Below, one piece after another: positions 8,881 through 17,510 of a DNA stretch of 64,000 nucleotides (position 1 is the first letter of the stretch; each line of letters opens with the position of its first letter). Both the position numbers and the translations under genes were made by a program. Source of the stretch: Alloalcanivorax balearicus MACL04 (GTDB lineage: Bacteria > Pseudomonadota > Gammaproteobacteria > Pseudomonadales > Alcanivoracaceae); contig NZ_ARXS01000007.1 in assembly GCF_025532145.1 (NCBI RefSeq), positions 62,001 to 126,000 of the forward strand, written 5' to 3'. The notes under the pieces are model-generated. The model ran no database searches and was not told the DNA's origin. It worked only from the letters and a program-made list of their open reading frames with translations.

Positions 8881-8910
8881 ATTCGCCAGCAAGCTGGCTT
8901 CCCACAGCGG
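8881..8910. repeat. REP-like palindrome, short form
   Basis: ATTCGCCAGC, AAGCTGGC and TTCCCACAGCGG make one arm of the REP family also seen at 26902, 32271, 57359 and 63533. The core GCCAGC-AA-GCTGGC can form a tight hairpin. It lies between the convergent ktrB and PepSY genes. Confidence 0.6.
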
Positions 8911-8916
8911 TAACCT

Positions 8917-10002
8917 TTACCGCCGTTTCAGCCGCCGTTTACGCCACCATAAATAAACCCCGGTGACGAACAGCAGGGCGGGCAACCAGCCGGACACGAA
9001 TACCAGCCAGCGTCCGGGCAGTCCCAGGGCCTCGCCATTGTGCAGCGGAAACTGCCAGGCCAGCACGGTATCGGCGGCGCCCAATTGGCGTTCGTCCCAT
9101 ACATCCAGCACTTTGCCGCTGTATTGATCCACCCAGACCGAGCTGGCCGCGTAGCGTTGCCAGTTGGATTCGGGCAGGACATAGGCCAGCCGGTAGCTGT
9201 CGCGCTCGGAGCGTGGCAGGTAGACCCGGCTCAACCGGGCTCCGGGGAAGACCGGGGCCGCGGCGGCGACCGCCTGATCCAGATTCACCGGAGCGGAGTC
9301 CGATGGCGTCGATTGAGGTTGAGGTGCCGGCGTCACCGTGGCCAGAGCGGCGACGGCGCCGGTGATCGGTGCGCGAAACACCATGAACACCCCGGACAGC
9401 GCCACCACTATCAACACCGGAAACAAGTACAAGCCGAGCGCGCCGTGCAGGTCGAAATAGAAACGGAAGCGGCCCTTGCCGCGTTCAATGGCGAGGACAC
9501 GCCGCCAGCGGCCGCGTTTGGGCCAACGCAGATACACCCCGGTAATCGCGAACAGCGCCAGCAGAATGCCGCATACGCCGACCACGTACTTGCCGGTGGT
9601 ACCCCCCAGCAGGGTGTAGTGCAGACGGTAGATCCAGGTCATCGGATACGCCCCCCAGGTCCGCACGGCGGCGACCTCGCCGGTGTAGGGATCCACGTTC
9701 ACCTGCAAGGGGCCCGACGCGTCCGGTGGCGTATCGAAACGGACCAGATGGTAGTCGCCGTTGGTGCCGGGCAGGTAGAGCCGGCGAGGCTCGGCGCCGT
9801 CCACGGCATCGCTGGCCCGTGACAGAATTTCCTGTAGCGGCAAAGGGGTGGCGGTGGTGGCCGGCGTTGTCAGCGCCGGCGTCAGCCATTGATCCAGCTG
9901 TGGATAAAACACCAACAGGCTGCCGGTGACGCCGATCAGGGCGAGCAACAGGCCCGAGCCCAGACCGGCGTACAGATGCAGGGTAAAGATCAGCCTGCGC
10001 AT
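8917..10002 (-). CDS. PepSY-associated transmembrane protein (iron-uptake associated)
   Basis: PepSY_TM family protein of 361 residues, the type often paired with TonB-dependent siderophore receptors and proposed to reduce or release iron at the inner membrane. TM1 (~9-32, LLLALIGVTGSLLVFYPQ) precedes a periplasmic PepSY region, a TM pair around GILLALFAITGVYLRWPKR, then a further TM (~200-222) and a final TM (WLPALLFVTGVYLWWRKRR). Conserved His in LHLYAGL and DLHGALGLYLFP are potential haem ligands. It lies 15 nt downstream of the TonB receptor gene on the same strand, so the two are probably cotranscribed. Confidence 0.85.
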   Translation of the reverse strand: MRRLIFTLHLYAGLGSGLLLALIGVTGSLLVFYPQLDQWLTPALTTPATTATPLPLQEILSRASDAVDGAEPRRLYLPGTNGDYHLVRFDTPPDASGPLQVNVDPYTGEVAAVRTWGAYPMTWIYRLHYTLLGGTTGKYVVGVCGILLALFAITGVYLRWPKRGRWRRVLAIERGKGRFRFYFDLHGALGLYLFPVLIVVALSGVFMVFRAPITGAVAALATVTPAPQPQSTPSDSAPVNLDQAVAAAAPVFPGARLSRVYLPRSERDSYRLAYVLPESNWQRYAASSVWVDQYSGKVLDVWDERQLGAADTVLAWQFPLHNGEALGLPGRWLVFVSGWLPALLFVTGVYLWWRKRRLKRR

Positions 10003-10017
10003 GGGGAATAACGGTCC

Positions 10018-12141
10018 TTAGAAATCGAGGCTGTAGCCTACCGTAATCACGCGTCCGCGTCCCTTGAAGTACTGATCCTCGCGGTTGGTGGCACTCTGCG
10101 AGTAGTAGGTGAAATAGTCTTCGTTGAACAGATTCTCGATGCCGCCGGAGAGTTGGCCCTTGGGCAGTTGATAGACCAGGGAGAGATCCACCAGGTTGTA
10201 GCCGTCGAAGTTGGTGTTGTCGTCATCGAAATGACGGCTGAAATAATGGGAGCCCTGGACTTGGGAGCGCAGACGGCTGGTCCAGCGGGCCTGCCAACGC
10301 AGGGTCAGACGGTCCGGGGCGATATTGCGGGCATCCAGGCGGCTTTCCAAATGGCCATCGTCGTCGCCATCGTATTTGCCACTGGTGTGAGCGTAGCTGG
10401 CGCTGAGATGATGGTTTTCTTCCACCTGCCAGCCAACCTGGGCTTCCACGCCGTTGATCTCGGTTTTTTCCCGTTTGACCTCGAAAAAGCCACTGCCATT
10501 GTCGGCCAGCCGGGCGCCCAGGTCCGAGTCGGATTCAAAGTAGCTGGCTTCGAAGGTCACCGGGTGCTGATTGATGCGAATCCCCACTTCGCGATTGTCG
10601 GTGACGATGGGGCGCAGATCCAGAAAGTCATCCACTCGCGCGCCATCGTCGCCAATGGCACGCAGCACACGGCCGACGTCCGGCATGCCGAACCCTTCCG
10701 AGTAGTTGGCGAACAATTGCAAGCCCTCCGTGATCTGGTAGGTCAGACCGCCGTTGAGCAAGGTCTCGTCGAAGCTGGGGTCGCCACCAACGACGCGATT
10801 GCCCTGTTTGTGGTCATCACCGTAGTAGGCCAGGGTGGTGAAGTCATCCACATCCAGTTTGGCGTACTCATAGCGGACCCCGGCCTGGGCGGTAAGGCGG
10901 TCGGTAACGCGCCATTCCCCTTGCAAGAAAGGAGCGATGTTCTGGAACCGGGTCTCTGGTACCCATTCGCGATCGGTGTGGACCAGTACCTGACTGGTCT
11001 CGTCCTGCAGAACGTCCAGGCCGGTGGTGAGTTTGACCCGTCCGTTGAAGAGGCCGTCCCGGTTCAGGGTGATTTTGCCACCGACCTTGTCGGACTCGTT
11101 CTGGGATTGATCGTAGATCCTGTCTTCACCGAGGGCCTCCGGGTCGACCTGAAAAGTATCGAACGTGCCACCACCGTAGCGGGCGCGGAATCGCTGGGTG
11201 TAAAGCTGAACCTGGAGGTCGTTCCCGGCCAGATCCAGATTGTGATAGTTGAGGCTGGTGGTGAGCACCTCGTTACGGGTGGGTTTACCCTCCGGGTCGC
11301 CTTTCTCGGAGGTGGTGGGCGTCCGGTTTCTTCGAACGCCATTGACGGCGAGATAATCGTGATTCCCTTCCAGGAAGAAGCGGTTCACGGTCAATTGCAG
11401 GTTCTGGTTGTCGTCGAACCAGTAGCCCACTTTCACCATCACGTCATGGCTTTCGGAGTCCATGATATCGCCCTGGGTGTTGTCCACGCCGATGGCATCG
11501 CCGTTGGCGTCATAGAACAGCCCGCGGGACTGGTAGGTGACGCCGGCCAGGTAGTCCCATTTGCCATGCAGCCCCTCCACCCGATAGTCCGCTTTGTAGC
11601 CGAGGCCGTCGGACTCATAGTCGGTGGGCGCGCTGACGCTGACGCCGGCGTGCTGGCGCACACGGTCGCCTTCCGGGCGGCGGGTGACGAAGTTGATGAT
11701 GCCGCCGGTGGCCCCCAGGCCGTGCTCGGCGCTGGCGCCGTGAATCACCTCGATGCGCTCCACCATGGACAGATCAATGGTGTAGCCGTCACGGCTGCCG
11801 TCACGCAATGGATTGGACTGGGGCACGCCGTCCACCAGAAACAATGGATTGCGGCCCCGGAAGCTCTCGCCGGCATTGCTCAGTTTCTGGCGGCTCGGCG
11901 CATAGCCGGGAATCAGGTTGCTGAGCACCTGAGCCTGGTCGCCGGTAATGGCCAGTTGGTCTTCCAGTTCCTGGCGGGTGATCACGGTGACTTTCTGTGG
12001 TGTTTTACCCACTTGCCCCTGGGAGCGGCTGGCGGTGACCGTGACGGCATCCAGTTTGTGAGGATCGTTTTCGGCCATGGCCAGGGGGGCCAGGATCAGT
12101 GACAGCAGAAAAACAGGCACGCCGAAGCGGAGAGGGCGCAT
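10018..12141 (-). CDS. TonB-dependent siderophore receptor, IutA-like
   Basis: Outer-membrane ferric-siderophore receptor of 707 residues. It has a signal peptide (~1-23, ending PLAMA), a TonB-box-like LDAVTVTAS (~30-38), a plug domain with NPLFLVDGVPQ and ERIEVIHGAS, then a 22-strand barrel ending in Phe (VGYSLDF). Barrel segments such as GLFYDANGDAIGVDNTQGD resemble E. coli IutA (aerobactin receptor), so a hydroxamate or citrate-hydroxamate ligand is plausible; that is an inference. AAAGGAG precedes the ATG. A Fur-type box lies 66-84 nt upstream. No siderophore biosynthesis genes are visible, so it may use xenosiderophores. Confidence 0.9.
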   Translation of the reverse strand: MRPLRFGVPVFLLSLILAPLAMAENDPHKLDAVTVTASRSQGQVGKTPQKVTVITRQELEDQLAITGDQAQVLSNLIPGYAPSRQKLSNAGESFRGRNPLFLVDGVPQSNPLRDGSRDGYTIDLSMVERIEVIHGASAEHGLGATGGIINFVTRRPEGDRVRQHAGVSVSAPTDYESDGLGYKADYRVEGLHGKWDYLAGVTYQSRGLFYDANGDAIGVDNTQGDIMDSESHDVMVKVGYWFDDNQNLQLTVNRFFLEGNHDYLAVNGVRRNRTPTTSEKGDPEGKPTRNEVLTTSLNYHNLDLAGNDLQVQLYTQRFRARYGGGTFDTFQVDPEALGEDRIYDQSQNESDKVGGKITLNRDGLFNGRVKLTTGLDVLQDETSQVLVHTDREWVPETRFQNIAPFLQGEWRVTDRLTAQAGVRYEYAKLDVDDFTTLAYYGDDHKQGNRVVGGDPSFDETLLNGGLTYQITEGLQLFANYSEGFGMPDVGRVLRAIGDDGARVDDFLDLRPIVTDNREVGIRINQHPVTFEASYFESDSDLGARLADNGSGFFEVKREKTEINGVEAQVGWQVEENHHLSASYAHTSGKYDGDDDGHLESRLDARNIAPDRLTLRWQARWTSRLRSQVQGSHYFSRHFDDDNTNFDGYNLVDLSLVYQLPKGQLSGGIENLFNEDYFTYYSQSATNREDQYFKGRGRVITVGYSLDF

Positions 12142-12198
12142 GGGCGTTCTCCTTTTTTGTTGGTGAGAGTTATGTATCGTTTGTAAGGACGGGCGCTG

Positions 12199-12227
12199 AC
12201 ACTAAGGGAAATGAGAATCGTTGTCTA
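12199..12227 (-). promoter_or_regulatory. Candidate promoter with Fur box for the TonB receptor
   Basis: On the + strand GGAAATGAGAATCGTTGTC (12207-12225) matches 14 of 19 positions of the Fur consensus. On the minus strand TAGACA (12227-12222), a 17-nt spacer and TAGTGT (12204-12199) form a possible -35/-10 pair, with the box filling the spacer. Iron-dependent repression is therefore expected. Confidence 0.65.
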
Positions 12228-12285
12228 TTGCGGAATAGTTAAAACAGCGGTACTAAAGTACTAGGAAAATGCATTCCCGGCGGCG

Positions 12286-13068
12286 TCACGGGGCGCTGTT
12301 CAGGGACCAGTCGTAGGACATGAAGCTCAGGTCCAGGGTGCCCTTCCGCAGCGCTTCGGCGGCGTCCCCGGGCAATACCAGGGCGGCATGGTATCGGGCC
12401 AGCCAGTTGCGGAGCGTGCCGGCCGCGTCGGCGAAATCGTCCCGGTACCATTTGAAAATGGAAGAGACCGCCAGGCGGTTTCGATCGGCGTCATAGCGGT
12501 TGCGTTGCCGGTCGGACAGGAAGCGGCGGGTGCTGTCCTCCAACTGCCGGTCCAGTCGCTCGGCGGTGTAGGCTTCCGGGCGCAGCGCCGGGCAGCCCAC
12601 CGAAGCGCAGTTCACGGCAAAATGAATGCGCGGATCCATGAGCTCCGGATTGCCGCGAATCAGGTCATGCTCCACTTCATCCAGGGTGCGTGGAGCACCC
12701 AGTAGCTCGAAAAAGCGCTGATCCCAGGGCCCGGAGAACAGAGAGCCTATATCGCGGATGGAATCCGGGCGCGGCTTCTGATCGAGGATCAGCTTTACCG
12801 TGAAGGCATTGTAGGCGTTGATCAGGAAAGCCAGTTGTTGATCCCGGTCGAAGCGCCTGAACTGCTGTTCGGATACGGCGCTCAGGCTGTCCAGGTAGTG
12901 CTCCAGACGTTTTTTGTCGGTGGCGAGACCGTCGTAATCCACCTGTGAAGTGACGCCACCTCGCACCCATTGCACATGGGCATTGAGCAGGGCGTCCCAG
13001 GTGGCGTGTTCGAAGGCCTGGGCGATGCCGGTGAATAGCAGCAGCAGAGTGACGATCACGGGGCGCAT
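12286..13068 (-). CDS. DUF547 domain protein, exported
   Basis: 260 residues with a cleavable signal peptide (MRPVIVTLLLLFTGIAQA). The DUF547 body has QLAFLINAYNAFTVKLIL, the HFAVNCASVGCPALRPEAY block with two Cys, and a C-terminal FKWYRDDF. The biochemical role of DUF547 is unknown. It starts 22 nt after the VTT-reductase fusion gene and shares its strand, so it probably forms an operon with that gene and arsM. I infer a role in periplasmic redox or metal handling from context only. Confidence 0.8.
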   Translation of the reverse strand: MRPVIVTLLLLFTGIAQAFEHATWDALLNAHVQWVRGGVTSQVDYDGLATDKKRLEHYLDSLSAVSEQQFRRFDRDQQLAFLINAYNAFTVKLILDQKPRPDSIRDIGSLFSGPWDQRFFELLGAPRTLDEVEHDLIRGNPELMDPRIHFAVNCASVGCPALRPEAYTAERLDRQLEDSTRRFLSDRQRNRYDADRNRLAVSSIFKWYRDDFADAAGTLRNWLARYHAALVLPGDAAEALRKGTLDLSFMSYDWSLNSAP

Positions 13069-13090
13069 GGGGAAATCTCCGTTGCGGCGG

Positions 13091-15247
13091 TCAGCGTTGC
13101 CAGGCGTGGAAACGTTCCACCCAGCGCAGCAGACGCTCCGGTTTGTGGTTCTTTTTCCATTCCCCCGCAGCGTATTTATTGGCCTCCGACAGGGTCGGGT
13201 AGATGTGAATGGTGCCGAGAATCTTGTTCAGCCCAAGGCCGTGCTTCATCGCCAGTACATATTCGCTGATCAGATCGGCAGCAGACTCGCCAACAATGGT
13301 CACGCCAAGAATACGATCCTTGCCAGGCTCGGTGAGCACCTTGACGAAGCCCTGATCCACGCCATCGGCGATGGCCCGGTCCAGATCATCAATACCGTAC
13401 TTGGTCACCTCGTAGGCAATACCCTGTTGCCGGGCATCGTCCTCGTTCAGGCCGACGCGGGCCACTTCCGGGCTGGTGAAGGTGGCCCAGGGAATCACCC
13501 GATAATCCACGTTAAAGGACTTCAGCCGCCCGAACAGGGCATTCACCGCCGCATACCAGGCCTGATGAGCGGCGGTGTGGGTGAACTGATAAGGGCCGGC
13601 CACATCACCGCAGGCATAGATATTGGGGAAGCGGGTCTGCAGGCGTTCATTCACCTCTATGGTGCCGTTGGCCCGGGTGGTGATGCCCAGGGCCGACAAG
13701 CCCAGCCCCTCGGTATGGGCGCGCCGGCCCACCGCCACCAGCACCGCGTCGAAGGGCAGCACGGACTCCTGGTCCCGGTGTTCCACATGCAACTGGCTGG
13801 TGCCGTTCTCCACACTGAAACGCAGGGCCTTATGCTCCGTGAGTACGCGCACACCGCTGTCTTCCAGCGCCGCGGTGACGAACGCGGCGGCGTCTTCGTC
13901 CTCCCGGGGCATCAGGCGTGATTGCATTTCCACCTGGGTGACCTGGCTGCCGAGGCGTGAAAAAGCCTGTGCCAGTTCGCAGCCGATGGGGCCGCCGCCG
14001 AGCACCAGAAGACGCTCAGGCAAAGCTTTCAATTGCCACAGGGTGTCGGAGGTCAGCGCCTGCACCTGGTCGATGCCGGGGATCGGTGGCACCAAGGGGG
14101 CAGCGCCGGTGGCCAGGATCACCGATCGAGTGGTGAGCCGGGTGGTGCCTTCGTTACCCTCGGTCGAATTATCCACTTCCACTTCCCAGGGGGAGATCAG
14201 GCGGGCGTGGCCGTGCAGGCACTCCACTCCCAGCTCGGTGTAGCGCTCCACGGAATCGTGGGGCTCGACTTTGCTGATCACCCGCTGTACCCGGGCCATG
14301 ATATCGCTGAAGTCGAATTCGTTATCAATGGAACGGAAACCGTAGTGGTGTGCCTGCTTTTCCAGATGGGCGATACGGGCACTCTTGAGCAAGGCCTTGG
14401 AGGGAACACAACCGGTGTTGAGGCAGTCGCCCCCCATGCGCTGTTGTTCCACCAGGGTGACCTTGGCCTTCACCGTGGCGCCAATGTAGGCGCTGACCAA
14501 GCCGGCGGAGCCTCCGCCGATCACCACCAGGTTACGGTCGAAATGGCGGGGCTTTTGATATCCGCGATAAATCCGCCGTGTCTGCCAAAGGCGGACAGGC
14601 AGCCGCGCCAGCCAGGGAAACAGGCCCAGCAATACAAAAGCGCCAATCAATCCCGGTGAGAGTATCCCGGAAAGGCTCTGCAACTGCCCGAGTTGGGTAC
14701 CGGCGTTCACGTATACCGCCGTGCCGGCCAGCATGCCCACCTGGCTGACCCAGTAGAAGGTGCCGGTGCGAATCGGCGTGAGTCCCATTAACAGGTTGAT
14801 GACGAAGAACGGAAAGACCGGGATCAGGCGCAACGTGAACAAATAGAAGGCACCGTCTTTTTCCATGCCGGCATTGACCTTTTTCAACCGATCCCCGAAG
14901 CGCTGTTGTACCGCATCCTGGAACAGGAAACGGGAAGCCAGAAACGCCAGGGTGGCGCCCAGACTGGAGGCGAACGACACCAGCAGCAACGCCCACCAGA
15001 ATCCAAACAAGGCGCCGGCCGCCAGGGTCAGGATGGCGGCGCCAGGCAGGCTGAGGGCGGTGACCAGCACATACAGCACAAAAAAGCCGCCGAGTACCCG
15101 CAATGGGTGCTCTCCGGCCAGCTCCTGAAAGGCCGCCTGTTGGGACTTCAGGTAGTCCAGACTCAGATACTGGCCGAGATCGAACAGGAAAAAAGCCGCC
15201 ACCAGCGCAGCAATCAGGAGCAGGAGAAAACCTTTCTTCGCTGTCAT
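13091..15247 (-). CDS. Fusion: VTT (TVP38/TMEM64) membrane domain + mercuric-reductase-type flavoprotein
   Basis: About 718 residues from the ATG at 15247, which is preceded by GAGGTG. Residues ~1-230 are a TVP38/TMEM64 (VTT/DedA-like) membrane domain with LPGAAILTLAAGALFGF and LRLIPVFPFFVINLLMG. Residues ~237-718 are a pyridine-nucleotide disulfide oxidoreductase: FAD motif VVIGGGSAGL, redox-active GGDCLNTGCVPSK, NAD(P) motif LVLGGGPIGCELAQAF, FAD motif YACGDV and the C-terminal HIYPTLSE active-site block. No N-terminal HMA domain or C-terminal vicinal Cys pair is present, so true Hg(II) reductase activity is doubtful. It is 19 nt downstream of arsM. The substrate is unknown. Confidence 0.88.
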   Translation of the reverse strand: MTAKKGFLLLLIAALVAAFFLFDLGQYLSLDYLKSQQAAFQELAGEHPLRVLGGFFVLYVLVTALSLPGAAILTLAAGALFGFWWALLLVSFASSLGATLAFLASRFLFQDAVQQRFGDRLKKVNAGMEKDGAFYLFTLRLIPVFPFFVINLLMGLTPIRTGTFYWVSQVGMLAGTAVYVNAGTQLGQLQSLSGILSPGLIGAFVLLGLFPWLARLPVRLWQTRRIYRGYQKPRHFDRNLVVIGGGSAGLVSAYIGATVKAKVTLVEQQRMGGDCLNTGCVPSKALLKSARIAHLEKQAHHYGFRSIDNEFDFSDIMARVQRVISKVEPHDSVERYTELGVECLHGHARLISPWEVEVDNSTEGNEGTTRLTTRSVILATGAAPLVPPIPGIDQVQALTSDTLWQLKALPERLLVLGGGPIGCELAQAFSRLGSQVTQVEMQSRLMPREDEDAAAFVTAALEDSGVRVLTEHKALRFSVENGTSQLHVEHRDQESVLPFDAVLVAVGRRAHTEGLGLSALGITTRANGTIEVNERLQTRFPNIYACGDVAGPYQFTHTAAHQAWYAAVNALFGRLKSFNVDYRVIPWATFTSPEVARVGLNEDDARQQGIAYEVTKYGIDDLDRAIADGVDQGFVKVLTEPGKDRILGVTIVGESAADLISEYVLAMKHGLGLNKILGTIHIYPTLSEANKYAAGEWKKNHKPERLLRWVERFHAWQR

Positions 15248-15266
15248 CGTCACCTCGTCGATGTCC

Positions 15267-16310
15267 TCAACAGCAGCTACCGCCGCTGGAGGAACTCTGC
15301 GTGTCTTCGAACGGCAGGCTCACGCCGCAGTCCTGAAAAATGCCGTAGTGGGTACTGAAATCGCCGATGTAGTCGAAGTGGGAATGGAATCGGCTTTCCG
15401 CCAGCATACGCCAGGTGTTGCCGCATACTGGAAAGACCTTGCCGGTGGGCAGGTAATGGTGCCCGTCCAGCATGAAGCCGTGCGGTTGCTCCTCCACCGT
15501 GCCCTTGTAGATCACCGCCTGGCCATAGTCCTCACAGGCGGGTTCCAGACCGTCGAGATTGAACAGACGGTAGGTGGCGGAGTAAAAACGGATATCGCCG
15601 AGCCTGGCTTCGATGGCCGGGTTGTCGATGGTCAGACGGCGTGATTCCACCAACCTGGGATCGGCAAAACCACAGTGTTTGCTCAGAGTGAGAAAATCAT
15701 TCCAGTAGAGGGCACCCGACAGGCATTCACCATAGAGCATCGGGTCCCGGGTGAGCGACTCCGGCACTCGACGATCCGCGTACACGTCCGAGAAATAAAA
15801 CTCGCCGCCGGGTTTCAGCAAACGTTTGACGTCGGAGATCACCTTGGCCTTGTCGGTGCTGAGGTTGATCACGCAGTTGGAGACCACCACGTCGAAACTG
15901 CCCGGCTGCAGATCCAGTTGATCCAGTTCCTCGATGTAGCCCTCAAAAAAGGCAACGTTACTATGGCTGTGGCCAAACTGATCGCGGTGAAAATCCTGAT
16001 GGCGGCGGGCGACCTCCAACTGTTCCCCGGTCATATCCACGCCCACCACCGAGCCCTGCTCGCCCACCAGGGCGGAGAGCAGATAGACATCACGGCCGGA
16101 ACCGCAGCCCAGATCCAGGATCCGGGCGCCGCTCAAAGCCGCCGGTGCGACCAGGCCGCAGCCGTAGTAACGACTGATCACTTCGTCGTGGAGGCGCGCC
16201 AGCAGCGGCTTGAGGTAGTCCGGAGGCGTCTGGTCGCAGCACGCATTGGTTTGCAGGTCGCCACTGCCGGAAAGGCGCTTGCCGTAATAGTCCTGAACGT
16301 CGTCTCTCAT
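15267..16310 (-). CDS. arsM: Arsenite S-adenosylmethionine methyltransferase (ArsM), arsenosugar-type
   Basis: Class I SAM methyltransferase of 347 residues that methylates As(III). The SAM loop is LDLGCGSGRD (66-75). Cys that fit the ArsM As(III)-binding set are C24/C25, C51 (YYGCG), C146 (VVSNCVINL) and C196 (GECLSGALY). The C-terminal ~110 residues, ending in SSSSGGSCC, go beyond a minimal ArsM and resemble the long forms found in arsenosugar clusters. It is first in a unit with the VTT-reductase fusion and DUF547. No arsR, arsC or arsS is visible nearby. Confidence 0.85.
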   Translation of the reverse strand: MRDDVQDYYGKRLSGSGDLQTNACCDQTPPDYLKPLLARLHDEVISRYYGCGLVAPAALSGARILDLGCGSGRDVYLLSALVGEQGSVVGVDMTGEQLEVARRHQDFHRDQFGHSHSNVAFFEGYIEELDQLDLQPGSFDVVVSNCVINLSTDKAKVISDVKRLLKPGGEFYFSDVYADRRVPESLTRDPMLYGECLSGALYWNDFLTLSKHCGFADPRLVESRRLTIDNPAIEARLGDIRFYSATYRLFNLDGLEPACEDYGQAVIYKGTVEEQPHGFMLDGHHYLPTGKVFPVCGNTWRMLAESRFHSHFDYIGDFSTHYGIFQDCGVSLPFEDTQSSSSGGSCC

Positions 16311-16513
16311 CGCTGTCTTCCTTCTTTGGTTCCGTGAATTGGATGCCCGGCGGCGGTTGTTGTTACGGACCGTCGGGCAATTTTAGTCTGTCGGATGAAG
16401 ACGACCGTTACGGTTTCGTCCGGGCGAGGATGTTGCGCACCTGGGCAGGGGGGCGGCGAAGCCCTGTAAAGAAGGCTTAACCCGTTGTTTCCCCGTCTGC
16501 GGTATACAGAAAA

Positions 16514-17335
16514 TCACAGTGGAGCGGATCGACCAAGCCTTTCATGCCGGTAAAGTCCACCGGTGGCCCCCTGACTGATGCCGGACATCGCCGCGTTTTC
16601 CGGTGACCAGTTGACCCGATAGGGATCGAACCCCCGCAGGGACGGCTTGATCACCTGAAAATAGGGTGAAATATCGAAGTCTCTTGGCGCGAACAGACTG
16701 TAGTGTCGAATATGCAGGATTTCCCGGCAGTAGCCCCGTTGGGCCGGATCGCACTGATTTACCCATTCGATCTCGGGCAGGATCGGATAGCGGACCGATT
16801 GAAAAGCCTGGGCGATCAGCGTGGAGCAGATGGCACGGGTGGGATCGCCACTGCCCAGCGCCAGCATGCGGCGGCGCCAGCGGCTGGGGGCGGGCGGTGT
16901 CTGGATCAGGTAGCGGGCCAGATCGATGATATTGCGCAGATCATAGCGGTATCCCACCCGCTCACGGGCGTAGCTCACCGCCCGCGCCAGATCCCCGGCG
17001 GTCAGCCCCACGCTGCGACAGATGCGGGTGTGAAAGCCACGGTAGTGCTCCAGCGGGACCTCGCGCACCCCCTGTTCCAGATCCGCCTCGATCAGGCGGC
17101 AGTGTTGCGGGGACGGGCCGGTGGCGACCACCAGAGCGGCGTGGGACCAGGTGGACTGGGTCAGATACTTTACCGCCGAGCTGAAACGGCTGGTGCCTTC
17201 CACCAACAGGACGTCACCCACTTGCACCGTGTCCGCCAGCCGCTGGAGCCCGGTGGCAGGCGCCAGCGACAGATGCGGCCGGGCGCGAGCCAGATAACGC
17301 ACCAGACAGCGGCCTAACCACCAGCGAACACCCAT
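16514..17335 (-). CDS. YiiX/YebB-like permuted papain (NlpC/P60-superfamily) hydrolase
   Basis: 273 residues without an obvious signal peptide. GDVLLVEGTSRFSSAVKYLT and WSHAALVV (catalytic His region, ~75-95), followed by EADLEQGV, then GYRYDLRNIIDL and AICSTLIAQAF (catalytic Cys, ~193), form the circularly permuted Cys-His arrangement of YiiX/YebB/LRAT-like amidases. Possible substrates are peptidoglycan peptides or lipids; the family does not decide this. It is monocistronic, with 203 nt of non-coding sequence up to arsM. Confidence 0.72.
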   Translation of the reverse strand: MGVRWWLGRCLVRYLARARPHLSLAPATGLQRLADTVQVGDVLLVEGTSRFSSAVKYLTQSTWSHAALVVATGPSPQHCRLIEADLEQGVREVPLEHYRGFHTRICRSVGLTAGDLARAVSYARERVGYRYDLRNIIDLARYLIQTPPAPSRWRRRMLALGSGDPTRAICSTLIAQAFQSVRYPILPEIEWVNQCDPAQRGYCREILHIRHYSLFAPRDFDISPYFQVIKPSLRGFDPYRVNWSPENAAMSGISQGATGGLYRHERLGRSAPL

Positions 17336-17510
17336 GATTCACCTCTTATTCGCGTTTATTGAAACCATAACGTAATCGAACGCGGAACAGGAGATGAGCC
17401 GTGAAGAGGAGCCTGTTCTCCGGCGGTGCTGGCAGGATTTGCTGTATCGTGGCTGGAAATGGGTAGAATGGGGAGGAAGCCAACTCTGGGGATCAACAAC
17501 AATTCGCTTC

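Noticed and set aside
10153-12102. Long open frame of about 650 codons antisense to the TonB receptor gene
   Set aside because: It mirrors the codon bias of a GC-rich gene, lacks a ribosome site and domains, and the minus-strand gene is clearly real.
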